Positions 1-7,724 of a DNA stretch of 43,020 bases are shown here, in pieces (position 1 is the stretch's first letter; each line of letters starts with the position of its first letter). Origin of the DNA: Candidatus Bathyarchaeota archaeon (GTDB lineage: Archaea > Thermoproteota > Bathyarchaeia > Bathyarchaeales > DTEX01); assembly GCA_018396435.1 (NCBI GenBank), contig JAGTRG010000002.1, positions 3,882 through 46,901 of the forward strand. The letters are read 5' to 3'. The notes beneath the pieces were generated by a model. It was not told where the DNA came from. It saw nothing but the letters and a program-made list of their open reading frames with translations, and ran no database searches. Made by a program: the position numbers and the translations under genes.

Positions 1-570
1 GTGAAGTGGGGATTTTTCTCAATAATGCATCTTCTTGGAAGGGTATTAGTCTTAAGCCTTATAACTGGGGTATTAATTGCGCTTGGCTTTATTCTGCTAT
101 TCTTCCCAGGCATACTGATGGCGGTCATCTTTAGTTTAGCAATTCCCATAATGGTCGTAGAACGCCTAAACGTTTTGGACAGCCTACGCAGAAGCAAAGA
201 GTTAACGGATAACGTATGGTGGAAGGTTTTTCTACTGTTAATTTCAATTTTCCTGATGCTTATTATGGCAATTCTGTTTGCAGAGTTTCTCAACATCTCC
301 TTTTACACGCAAAGATGGTTAAAGGAGATCTTCAGAATCATCGTTGTTTCGCTTGTTGAGCCGATTTATCCGATAAGTCTAACTCAACTTTATTATCACC
401 TAAAGAAGTATAAACCTACCCCTATTCCAATTGAATATCCGTCTGCAGAAGCGGAAGCGGCGCCATCATATTTATCTGAGATAAAGTTCTGTTACTACTG
501 TGGGCAAGTTCTCCCGTATGATGCCATCTATTGCCCAAATTGCGGAAGAAAGATCGAACCCCATTTATAA
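1..570 (+). CDS. Membrane protein with C-terminal zinc ribbon (5' end probably cut)
   Basis: The frame is open from base 1 and begins with GTG, so the true start may lie outside the window; treat it as possibly partial. The visible 189 residues hold about three hydrophobic segments (near residues 13-55, 76-100 and 108-125). A low-complexity Pro/Glu/Ala linker follows, then a zinc ribbon made of two CxxC knuckles (CYYCG and CPNCG, near 163-182). This arrangement is common in archaeal integral membrane proteins of unknown role, where the cytosolic ribbon is thought to mediate protein contacts. I do not recognise a specific family or function. The gene ends about 35 bases before the hairpin element at 605-699. 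Confidence 0.7.
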   Translation: MKWGFFSIMHLLGRVLVLSLITGVLIALGFILLFFPGILMAVIFSLAIPIMVVERLNVLDSLRRSKELTDNVWWKVFLLLISIFLMLIMAILFAEFLNISFYTQRWLKEIFRIIVVSLVEPIYPISLTQLYYHLKKYKPTPIPIEYPSAEAEAAPSYLSEIKFCYYCGQVLPYDAIYCPNCGRKIEPHL

Positions 571-604
571 TTTGCTTTTTTATTTCAGCATGTTAGAAAC
601 GCGA

Positions 605-699
605 GAGGGTGGGGGCGGATCATCTCCAATTTTTTTAGCAAATTTTTAACTCTTGGAGTACTTTTGCCTCCACCCCCACCCTCAAAAAAGTTTTGAGGG
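605..699. repeat. Nested inverted repeat with overlapping second hairpin
   Basis: Bases 605-619 (G-rich, core GAGGGTGGGGG) pair with 669-683 over 15 positions with one mismatch. Inside this, CTCCAA at 624-629 pairs with TTGGAG at 653-658. A second hairpin pairs 679-687 perfectly with 691-699 around a 3-base loop. The two structures share bases 679-683, so they cannot both form fully in one transcript. The lone imperfect outer pair is C-A on the plus strand and G-U on the minus strand. The rest of the 571-894 gap is AT-rich and shows no convincing ORF. It could be a 3'-UTR structure, a small RNA or a remnant of a miniature element. Confidence 0.6.
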
Positions 700-894
700 A
701 TAACCATTAATAAAATTATCTGATATGCGGCGATATATTCTGTTAATTCACCTTTTCAGGTTTAATTGGGAACCCATATTACCTTTACAAGTTATTTCCA
801 CACTTACCAATCGCCATTATTTGTTTTGACTGTTGAAGATAAGGTTAAATGAGTCGTCATCCAATATTTTTGTTTGAGTTGGGAGGCCAAATTA

Positions 895-2658
895 TTGGAT
901 TACTCACTAGTTACGGAAGCCTATGAGAAAATTGAGGGTACAACTAAAAGGCTTGAGATGACAGATTACCTAGTTGACTTTTTCAGGAAGACCCCGAAAG
1001 ATGTGATTGATAAGGTTGTTTATTTAACTCAGGGGAAGCTATACCCGGATTTCGTGGGTATAGAGCTCGGCATGGCGGAGAAGCTCGCAATAAGGGCTGT
1101 TGCCAAGGCCACTGGGCGAAGTGAGAAGGAAATTGAAGAAGATCTTGCAAAAACTGGCGATATAGGTGAAACAGCTCAAAGGTTTCTTGAGAAGAAGCGC
1201 CAAATATCGTTTTTCCGGGTGCCGCTTACTGTTGAGAGAGTTTATCAAACACTTGACAAAATAGCTAGAGCCGCCGGCGAGGGGTCGATGGATTTAAAAG
1301 TGAATCTGTTAGCCGGGATTCTGGCAGACGCAACGCCTAAAGATGCAAAATATATAATTAGAACCGTTACCGGAAAACTCCGCCTTGGAATAGCCGACAT
1401 GACTGTTTTGGACGCTTTAGCCATAGCTTATGGCGGGGGCAAGGAGGCGAGAGATCTTATAGAAAGGGCGTATAATATATCTTCAGACCTAGGGAAAGTT
1501 GCAAGGGATCTCGCTGAATACGGCATTGAAACGCTTAAGAACTTTAAGATCACTCTTGGCAGTCCGATTAGACCTATGCTGGCTGAAAGACTTAGCTCGC
1601 CAGAGGAGATACTGGAGAAGCTTGGCGGTAAATGCATCGTTGAGTACAAATATGACGGTGAAAGGATACAGGCCCATAAGGATGGGGAAAAAGTAGTATT
1701 GTTCTCGAGGAGACTTGAGGATGTAACGGAGCAGTATCCAGACGCTGTTGAGCTAATTAAGAGCCATGTTAAACTTAAGGAGGCAATTGTTGAAGCTGAA
1801 TGCGTTGCAGTAAACCTGGACTCAGGTGAAATGATGCCTTTCCAAGAACTTATGCATAGGAGGCGAAAATACGAGATTGAGAAGGCTATAAATGATTATC
1901 CCATTTCGCTCTTCATGTTTGACGTTCTTTATGTTGATGGAAAAGATTTAACTTTGGAACCATATCCGGTCAGGCATAAAATCCTAGAAGAAATAATTCA
2001 ACAAAGCGATAGAGTTCAGTTAGCTAAATATCTGATAGTGGATAATGTTGATGATCTGGAGAAATTTTTCGAAGAGGCTGTGGAAGCCGGATGTGAAGGA
2101 CTGGTTTGTAAGTCGCTTAATAGCGACGCTGTATATCAAGCAGGTGCAAGGGGCTGGCTATGGATAAAATATAAACGGGACTATAAGAGCGAGATGATAG
2201 ACACAGTTGACTTAGTTGTGGTTGGAGCCTTTTATGGTAGAGGAAGAAGAGCTGGGACCTATGGAGCATTGCTATTGGCAATATACAACCATGAGAATGA
2301 CACGTTTGAAACGATTTGTAAGTGCGGATCAGGCTTCACTGATGAAGATCTGAGAAACCTGCCGAAGATGCTTGAACCATATAAAATCGATCATAAGCAT
2401 CCAAGGGTTAATTCAAACCTTGAGGCGGACGTATGGTTCCTGCCGAAAATGGTTATAGAAGTTATCGGAGCCGAAATAACCCTGAGCCCAATACACACAT
2501 GCGCAAGAGACATGATAAGGAAGGGAAGCGGTTTGGCAATAAGGTTCCCAAGGTTCACAGGGAAATATCGCACGGATAAATCAGCTGAAGATGCCACCAC
2601 AATTGACGAGATAATAGAAATGTACAAGAAACAGCTAAAGAAAATAGAGGCAGAATAG
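895..2658 (+). CDS. lig: ATP-dependent DNA ligase
   Basis: Joins nicks in duplex DNA using ATP; this is the archaeal/eukaryotic ligase I type used for Okazaki fragments and repair. The order is an alpha-helical DNA-binding domain (about residues 1-200), then the adenylation domain with the KYDGERIQAHK active-site motif (its Lys takes AMP), then motifs such as EAECVAVN, MFDVLYVDG, EGLVCKS and WIKYKRDY, then the OB-fold domain. The length, just under 590 residues, is normal. The frame can begin at TTG 874. I prefer TTG 895 because GGGAGG at 881-886 sits 8 bases upstream and the product then begins MDYSLVTEAYEKIE, as in relatives. No operon partner follows; a minus-strand RNA candidate converges on its 3' end. 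Confidence 0.95.
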   Translation: MDYSLVTEAYEKIEGTTKRLEMTDYLVDFFRKTPKDVIDKVVYLTQGKLYPDFVGIELGMAEKLAIRAVAKATGRSEKEIEEDLAKTGDIGETAQRFLEKKRQISFFRVPLTVERVYQTLDKIARAAGEGSMDLKVNLLAGILADATPKDAKYIIRTVTGKLRLGIADMTVLDALAIAYGGGKEARDLIERAYNISSDLGKVARDLAEYGIETLKNFKITLGSPIRPMLAERLSSPEEILEKLGGKCIVEYKYDGERIQAHKDGEKVVLFSRRLEDVTEQYPDAVELIKSHVKLKEAIVEAECVAVNLDSGEMMPFQELMHRRRKYEIEKAINDYPISLFMFDVLYVDGKDLTLEPYPVRHKILEEIIQQSDRVQLAKYLIVDNVDDLEKFFEEAVEAGCEGLVCKSLNSDAVYQAGARGWLWIKYKRDYKSEMIDTVDLVVVGAFYGRGRRAGTYGALLLAIYNHENDTFETICKCGSGFTDEDLRNLPKMLEPYKIDHKHPRVNSNLEADVWFLPKMVIEVIGAEITLSPIHTCARDMIRKGSGLAIRFPRFTGKYRTDKSAEDATTIDEIIEMYKKQLKKIEAE

Positions 2659-2659
2659 G

Positions 2660-2671
2660 AAAAATTTAAAA
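2660..2671 (-). terminator. T-rich stretch at the end of the minus-strand RNA
   Basis: Read on the minus strand, this is TTTTAAATTTTT, starting about 4 bases after the 3' side of the basal stem of the RNA candidate. Archaeal RNA polymerase stops at T-rich tracts, so this fits the RNA's 3' end. It also lies just after the ligase stop codon, where on the plus strand it is A-rich. Confidence 0.45.
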
Positions 2672-2675
2672 TATC

Positions 2676-2810
2676 GCCAAGCCAGGTCTAAGCCTTAGGC
2701 GCTGCCCGGCCCGTTTAAGCAAAGTCTTTATCGCGCACTAATCTTCAGCCGTTTTGATCAGCGCGCTCTTCGCTTAAACGCGACGCCTAAAGCGTACCCC
2801 CTGGCTTAGC
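2676..2810 (-). ncRNA. Candidate structured non-coding RNA, family unknown
   Basis: On the minus strand this 135-base segment folds into one long interrupted hairpin. P1 pairs 2810-2800 with 2686-2676 (11 bp). P2 pairs 2793-2784 with 2701-2692 (10 bp). P3 pairs 2780-2772 with 2720-2712 (9 bp, perfect). P4 pairs 2765-2761 with 2736-2732 (5 bp). The apical loop has 24 bases. The only two imperfect pairs (2808/2678 and 2791/2694) are G-U on the minus strand but C-A on the plus strand, which points to minus-strand RNA. A TATA-like box is centred about 27 bases before 2810 and a T-rich stretch follows 2676. It lacks the signatures I know for RNase P, SRP RNA, 5S rRNA and tRNA. Confidence 0.6.
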
Positions 2811-2832
2811 AGGCTAAAACTTGTATTGTTTT

Positions 2833-2841
2833 CTATATAAG
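2833..2841 (-). promoter_or_regulatory. TATA box for the minus-strand RNA
   Basis: On the minus strand this reads CTTATATAG. Its centre is about 27 bases upstream of 2810, the first base of the basal stem, which is the normal archaeal TATA-to-start distance. An A-rich stretch immediately upstream could serve as a BRE. It lies in the gap between the ligase and the next plus-strand gene. Confidence 0.5.
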
Positions 2842-2895
2842 ACTTTTGCACAAATTTTTAAGTTTAAAAACTTAATATTTTTTGAGTGATGTATA

Positions 2896-3543
2896 TTGGA
2901 GCGTTCTATCGAGAGGTTTGAGGATGATTTAAATATTACTGCAAATAGGCTTTGTAGTGGTGAAAGTGAGAAGGTTTGTCAGCATATTATGAGATTAAAA
3001 GATAGGCTTATACTTCTTTATAAGAAGAATGTTGTTAAAATCAATCATTCTATAATGGAGCTTATCTGCGCCAAATATCTCATTCTGAGCGGTTATTATG
3101 TTGATTTAGAGTATGTTTTAGACAGCATGTCATGCGACATATATGCCTTAAAAGGGTTAGGTAGCTTAATCGTTGAGGTTGAAACCGGCTATGTTCCGCC
3201 CGAGCACGCCACTGACCCTATAACTTACTGTAAAGCCAGGATAGTTAGTAAGATAACTAGGTATAGCGGCTATGCTGAAAAATTTGCCTTAGCAACCCCG
3301 CCATATTATACTCTATGGTTTCCTTTAACCCTAGTTAAGCCTCCGCGCTACAGGAAGATGAGCGAGATTAAAGGGATTAAAGCGCTTTGTGATCTCTATT
3401 ACAGTAATCCGCCTGTTAGCCTAGAGGAGATAAGAAACGCCCGTCTACATGCAATATACATTCTCGACATTGACAAGGGTGTTGTTAGAGAAACTGACCC
3501 TAACACTTATTTAGAGAGATCGCAACAATTTTGTGAATGGTGA
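2896..3543 (+). CDS. Uncharacterised protein with PD-(D/E)xK nuclease-like motif
   Basis: A 215-residue soluble protein that I cannot assign to a named family. After a helical N-terminus it shows E55, then D81 (CDIYA), then E94-V-E96 in a hydrophobic strand (LIVEVETGY). This spacing resembles the catalytic core of PD-(D/E)xK nucleases, with Glu in place of the last Lys; K113 or another residue would have to substitute if it is active. A DNA or RNA cleaving role is therefore possible but unproven. The start is TTG, with GTGAT just upstream as a Shine-Dalgarno match. Its 3' end abuts or overlaps the rhomboid gene, so the two are probably cotranscribed. Confidence 0.7.
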   Translation: MERSIERFEDDLNITANRLCSGESEKVCQHIMRLKDRLILLYKKNVVKINHSIMELICAKYLILSGYYVDLEYVLDSMSCDIYALKGLGSLIVEVETGYVPPEHATDPITYCKARIVSKITRYSGYAEKFALATPPYYTLWFPLTLVKPPRYRKMSEIKGIKALCDLYYSNPPVSLEEIRNARLHAIYILDIDKGVVRETDPNTYLERSQQFCEW

Positions 3544-3547
3544 GGGC

Positions 3548-4186
3548 TTGAGAAAAACTACATTATTAATAGTTTCCTGCATAATTGTAACCTTGCTATG
3601 CTGGGCTTTAAACGAGAACACGCTGGTTGATTATCTGTCTTTCAGTAATGAAAATCTCAGAAAAGGATATTTCTGGATCCTCATAACAGCCTTATTTGTG
3701 CATGCTAATCCACTCCATCTGGCCGGAAACATGCTTTTCCTATATGCTTTTGGGCGAACATTGGAGGAGGAAATTGGATCATCTAAAACCATGCTAGCTT
3801 TCTTTTTAGGCGGCGCCCTATCCTTCATTTTAAGCGCATTTTTCTACAAGATTGACGTGCGAATGATCGGCGCCTCAGCGGCAATCTTCACCCTTATATC
3901 AATAACAATGCTCGTTAAACCGCTTAAGTTCTCCTGGCTCTTCCTCATGCCGTTGGGACTAGTAGCCATGATCTACTTCTTATATAATATTTTTGCAATC
4001 GCGTATCCGGGCTTCGGCGAGGCGGGTGTAGGTTACTTAGGGCATGTAATAGGTTTCCTTATCGGTGTGCCCCTTGGGGTTTTTTGGAGTCGTGGAAAAT
4101 GGAAAAGGAACATTTTGATCTCAATCGCCATGCTCGTCCTATACATAATTCTAGTAAACGCCGCCAGCATAATCCTTAAGATATAG
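3548..4186 (+). CDS. Rhomboid family intramembrane serine protease
   Basis: Cleaves transmembrane substrates inside the membrane. Numbered from the upstream GTG at 3533, the catalytic serine is S115 in GASA and the catalytic histidine is H171 in YLGHVIGFLIG. The HxxxxHLAGN motif (H57, H62, N66) supplies the oxyanion and loop residues. About six hydrophobic helices fit the basic rhomboid fold. The frame opens at GTG 3533, but TTG 3548 is preceded by GGTGA at the stop codon of the nuclease-like gene, so I place the start there; the product then begins MRKTTLLIVS with a first membrane helix. The natural substrate cannot be inferred from the neighbours. Confidence 0.88.
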   Translation: MRKTTLLIVSCIIVTLLCWALNENTLVDYLSFSNENLRKGYFWILITALFVHANPLHLAGNMLFLYAFGRTLEEEIGSSKTMLAFFLGGALSFILSAFFYKIDVRMIGASAAIFTLISITMLVKPLKFSWLFLMPLGLVAMIYFLYNIFAIAYPGFGEAGVGYLGHVIGFLIGVPLGVFWSRGKWKRNILISIAMLVLYIILVNAASIILKI

Positions 4187-4349
4187 GAGCAATGTAATGT
4201 ACAATATGTCGTTTAGGCAAAAGGATAATTCCATTTTTCCAAAAATGTTAAGAACTCATGAAATTCTATTTAATAAATAATATTGAGCAGCAATTCAACA
4301 TGCCCCTTTTAAACAAAATATAAAAGTTCGATGTTTGGAAGGGATCACG

Positions 4350-5552
4350 ATGAAGATTTACTTCGGAGTGTGCGGTATTGGACTAGGTCACGCAGGGCGC
4401 TGTGTGCCGATAGCGAATAGGCTTAGAGAAAGGGGCGCAGAAGTTCTATTTTCAACTTATCAGGATGCTGTAGAGTATATTAAAGAGGAGGGCTACAATG
4501 TTGTTGAACCACCTTCAATGGGCGCTATGGTTAAGCCTGATGGAACGATTGATTTTAGACAAACTGTCATTAATCCCGGCCCATTCCTCGCAGCCTTTAC
4601 TTTCATGAGGCAAGTTGAAACCGAAATTAGGTTTATGAGATCATTTAAACCCGACGTTGTTGTCTCAGACTCCCGTGTTTCACCATTATTGGCTGCAAGA
4701 GCTCTGGGAATCCCGAATTTATGCATCGTTAATCAATTTCAGATAATAATACCTAGGAAAAAAAGGCTCCTTAGGCTTGCGAAGATCGTTGATACGGGTG
4801 AATTGGCAATAATCGGAGGAATATGGGTTAACTGCACAGTTCCACTTCTAATTCCGGATTTTCCACCTCCATACACCATATCGACTGGAAACCTTAAGAT
4901 GCCGGAGAGCTATTTCAAGCATGTGAGATTCGTTGGTCCAATATTGCCAACATACCCGGAAGATCTTCCAAGCAGAGATAAGATCCGCGAATATCTGGGT
5001 TTTGAGAAGGATAAACCGTTAATATTTGTGCCTATAAGCGGCCCTATTAAAGAACGTGCTTACGTAATTGAAGTTTTAAAGGAGATTTTCAGAACGTTTC
5101 CACACGATTACCAGATAGTTATGTCTACTGGTAGCCCCAGCAATCCAGTCGAGGTTGTCAAATGCGGGCATTTCACTGTTTACAATTGGATCCCAAACAG
5201 GTTTGAATATTTAAAGGCATGCGACCTCGTGATATCTAGGGCTGGGCATGGAACACTTATGCAAAGCATACATTATGGGAAGCCCATGATACTAATCCCG
5301 ACACCAAGCCACACTGAGCAGACGAATAATGCCAAGAGAGCTCAAGAGATGGGCATAGCGGAAGTTATAGAGCAAATTGATGTGAATAAGGAAAACCTTC
5401 TAAAAACAGTTAATAAAGTTTTATTCGATAACTCCTATAAAATGAATGTTGAAAAAATTCGAGAGAACACTGTAGGAATGAACGGGTTAAAAGTTATTGT
5501 TGATACAATAATAGATGTTGCTGAGGGTAAACAAGCGAAAAATTTACTTTAG
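4350..5552 (+). CDS. Glycosyltransferase, MurG/UDP-glucuronosyltransferase-like (GT-B)
   Basis: Transfers a sugar, probably from a nucleotide sugar, to a lipid or other acceptor; the acceptor is unknown. About 400 residues form two Rossmann-like halves. The N-terminal half starts MKIYFGVCGIGLGHAGR, a Gly-rich loop typical of the family. The C-terminal half has the donor-binding stretch SRAGHGTLMQSIHYGKP followed by HTEQTNNA. I chose ATG 4350 over an in-frame TTG at 4335 because an AT-rich TATA-like sequence near 4315-4325 would start a transcript essentially at this ATG, giving a leaderless message. The last 4 bases overlap the stop of the convergent methyltransferase gene. Confidence 0.85.
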   Translation: MKIYFGVCGIGLGHAGRCVPIANRLRERGAEVLFSTYQDAVEYIKEEGYNVVEPPSMGAMVKPDGTIDFRQTVINPGPFLAAFTFMRQVETEIRFMRSFKPDVVVSDSRVSPLLAARALGIPNLCIVNQFQIIIPRKKRLLRLAKIVDTGELAIIGGIWVNCTVPLLIPDFPPPYTISTGNLKMPESYFKHVRFVGPILPTYPEDLPSRDKIREYLGFEKDKPLIFVPISGPIKERAYVIEVLKEIFRTFPHDYQIVMSTGSPSNPVEVVKCGHFTVYNWIPNRFEYLKACDLVISRAGHGTLMQSIHYGKPMILIPTPSHTEQTNNAKRAQEMGIAEVIEQIDVNKENLLKTVNKVLFDNSYKMNVEKIRENTVGMNGLKVIVDTIIDVAEGKQAKNLL

Positions 5553-6181
5553 ACTCTAGGTGCATTATGCTGAAAACCTCTATAGTTCATTCCAAGCAAA
5601 TAAATTTCGGCGCTCTCTTTTCTGCTGGCCTTCGGCTTAATAATCTCAACCCGCATAAAATGATTTTTTACTTCACTTAAGAATTGATTGAAGAACTCGC
5701 CTTGAAAAACTTTGACGAAAACGCTTCCGCCTCTCCGAAGCACAGATAATGCTATTTTTAGGGAGCTTTCCGCCAGCTCTATCTGTCTGGCATGATCCAG
5801 TTCCCAAATCCCTGAAATATTGGGCGAAACATCTGAGATCACAACATCTGCGGAACGTGGCAGAATAGCCTTAATCCTCCTAATAGCTTCCGAATTTCTA
5901 ATGTCTCCTAAAATAAGATGAACATTATCATAGTTCAGGGGCTCAATCTCCCTTAAATCCATGCCTAAAACAAAGCCTTTCTCGCCGACAATTTGCCGCG
6001 CAGCTTGTAGCCACCCGCCTGGGGCTGCGCCTAAATCAACGATAATATCGCCGGGACGCATAAAACCATATTTTTTGTTTGCCTCCAGAAGCTTGTATGC
6101 CGCCCGAGACCTATATTTTTCCTCCTTAGCCCTCCTATAATAATAGTCTCTTTTCCGCCTTTCAAGCCACTTTCCCGACAA
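5549..6181 (-). CDS. rlmE: RlmE/FtsJ (RrmJ)-type rRNA 2'-O-methyltransferase
   Basis: SAM-dependent 2'-O-ribose methyltransferase, expected to modify a uridine in the peptidyl-transferase region of 23S rRNA. The K-D-K-E catalytic tetrad is readable: K30 (RAAYK), D117 (SDVSP), K157 (VFVKVFQG) and E192 (SAEIYL). The SAM-binding loop is VDLGAAPGGWLQ. At 210 residues it matches the stand-alone bacterial/archaeal enzyme, with no extra TRAM or SPB1-type domain. Other FtsJ relatives methylate tRNA, so the substrate is inferred from family. It lies downstream of the TFE-beta-like gene on the same strand, with 35 bases between them. Confidence 0.93.
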   Translation of the reverse strand: MSGKWLERRKRDYYYRRAKEEKYRSRAAYKLLEANKKYGFMRPGDIIVDLGAAPGGWLQAARQIVGEKGFVLGMDLREIEPLNYDNVHLILGDIRNSEAIRRIKAILPRSADVVISDVSPNISGIWELDHARQIELAESSLKIALSVLRRGGSVFVKVFQGEFFNQFLSEVKNHFMRVEIIKPKASRKESAEIYLLGMNYRGFQHNAPRV

Positions 6182-6216
6182 AACTATCAGTCACCGTGAG
6201 TAGGGATGCCTCAACT

Positions 6217-6576
6217 TTAATCCTCTTTTAATACCCATTCAATCAGCCTGTCGCAGTCGTTTGGGGAGAGCTTGCCTCCAGCGCCGCATCTTAGGTTTTC
6301 CTCGCATGACAGACATGGGCAATCTAATATTGAATCCATAGAGACTGGTTGCCTTTTAGGATAAAGTCTATATGTCCACCGCCCTCTTGAGAGCTCTGGT
6401 TCACGATATATGAGCCCCTTATTTTCCAGCCTAATTGAGATTCTAGAGCCTTCTCTACTGCTGGCGTTTATCTCACGCCATAAATCGGACTGCAGTATGC
6501 CCTTTTCACCACTGCTCATTATTATGTCAAGCGCCCTCTGCTCAAGATCATTTTGTTTAGGCATATCCTTCCCCAT
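6217..6576 (-). CDS. TFE-beta-like / RPC39-type winged-helix Fe-S protein
   Basis: Probably the beta subunit of archaeal transcription factor TFE, related to the Pol III subunit RPC39. In TACK archaea TFE-beta joins TFE-alpha to help open promoters. The 119 residues comprise a winged helix (about 10-72, with ILQSDLWREINASS and the wing RGRWTYRLYP). A short Cys-rich tail follows, with C86, C88, C91, C97 and C108, fitting the 4Fe-4S domain of this family. Known TFE-beta proteins have this small size and layout. The start may be ATG 6576 or 6564. A TATA-like TATAATTAA lies just upstream, implying a very short leader. The gene is divergent from kae1. Confidence 0.8.
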   Translation of the reverse strand: MGKDMPKQNDLEQRALDIIMSSGEKGILQSDLWREINASSREGSRISIRLENKGLIYREPELSRGRWTYRLYPKRQPVSMDSILDCPCLSCEENLRCGAGGKLSPNDCDRLIEWVLKED

Positions 6577-6686
6577 GTTCAGTGAACGTTTAATTAATTA
6601 TAGAATAGTGAATCTGACACATAAATATATTGAATGAACGACATTGATACTCAAACTTTATGAGCACCATTTACAATGTTTAATTT

Positions 6687-7706
6687 ATGCAAGAGGGCTA
6701 CTGCCTAGGTATTGAAAGCAGCGCTGACGATTTTGGAGTCGGCATAATTTCCTTTAGCGGCGAGGTGCTGGCAAATGTAAATGATGTTTATATCCCGGAA
6801 AGAGGCGGGATTCACCCCCGTGAAGCATCTAGGCATCATGCTATGATAGCCAGCAAAGTTATATCCGAAGCATTTAGTAGGGCTGGAATAAAACCTAAAG
6901 AAATAGGTGTGGTAGCCTTTTCGCAAGGTCCAGGTTTAGGTCCATGCTTAAGAGTCGGCGCCACAGTTGCTAGAGCCCTCTCATCCTTTCTTAATAAGCC
7001 TCTCGTAGGGGTTAACCATTGCCTGGCTCATATAGAGATAGGTAAAATGGTAAGTAAAGCGATTGACCCAGTTACCCTTTATGTGTCAGGCGGTAACACG
7101 ATCGTCGCAGCTTTTGAGGCTAAAAGATACCGTGTTTTCGGCGAAACGTTAGACATAGCAGTTGGAAACTGTTTAGACGTTTTCGCCAGAGAAGCTGGTT
7201 TAAAGCCTTTGTCCAGTAAGCCTTTAGGCGCCATGGTTGAGGAGTTAGCTTCAAGGGGTAAGGTTTTAGTTAGGCTCCCATACACAGTGAAGGGTATGGA
7301 TATGTCCTTCAGCGGGCTATTGACAGCGGCCGTAAATATTATGCGTGAAGGAAAATATTCCCTTGAAGATCTATGCTTTAGCTTGCAAGAAGTGGCTTTC
7401 TCCATGCTTACTGAGGTAACTGAGAGAGCGCTTGCACATACTGAGAAGCCTGAAGTGCTATTAACCGGCGGTGTTGCAGCTAATAAAAGACTTCAAACGA
7501 TGCTTAAAATCATGTCTGATGAACATGGCGCAAGATTTTGCGTTGTGCCGAGAGAGTACGCTACGGATAATGGCGCGATGATAGCGTGGACTGGCGTTTT
7601 ATGCTACAAGTTTGGGATGACGATACCCATAGAAAGGAGCTTCGTGAAGATGAGGTGGAGACTGGATGAAGTTGAGGTCCCATGGGTTAGAACCCCAAAT
7701 ATGTAG
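6687..7706 (+). CDS. kae1: KEOPS subunit Kae1 (TsaD family)
   Basis: Catalytic subunit of KEOPS, which transfers threonylcarbamoyl from TC-AMP to A37 of ANN-decoding tRNAs to make t6A. This 339-residue ASKHA-fold protein has GIESSADDFGVGI at the N-terminus, the metal-binding NHCLAHIE motif, YVSGGNT and LLTGGVAANKRL nucleotide-binding elements, and DNGAMIAW near the end. The ATG at 6687 is preceded by an AT-rich region with an AAATATATT box near 6626. bud32 follows after 18 bases, so the two are cotranscribed, as in many archaea where they may even be fused. The other KEOPS subunits (Pcc1, Cgi121) are not in the window. Confidence 0.97.
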   Translation: MQEGYCLGIESSADDFGVGIISFSGEVLANVNDVYIPERGGIHPREASRHHAMIASKVISEAFSRAGIKPKEIGVVAFSQGPGLGPCLRVGATVARALSSFLNKPLVGVNHCLAHIEIGKMVSKAIDPVTLYVSGGNTIVAAFEAKRYRVFGETLDIAVGNCLDVFAREAGLKPLSSKPLGAMVEELASRGKVLVRLPYTVKGMDMSFSGLLTAAVNIMREGKYSLEDLCFSLQEVAFSMLTEVTERALAHTEKPEVLLTGGVAANKRLQTMLKIMSDEHGARFCVVPREYATDNGAMIAWTGVLCYKFGMTIPIERSFVKMRWRLDEVEVPWVRTPNM

Positions 7707-7724
7707 AGGCGAGGTTATATAGAT

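Noticed and set aside
691-720. Hairpin-type intrinsic terminator after the first gene
   Set aside because: The hairpin is not followed by a U-run, and archaeal termination does not generally need hairpins.
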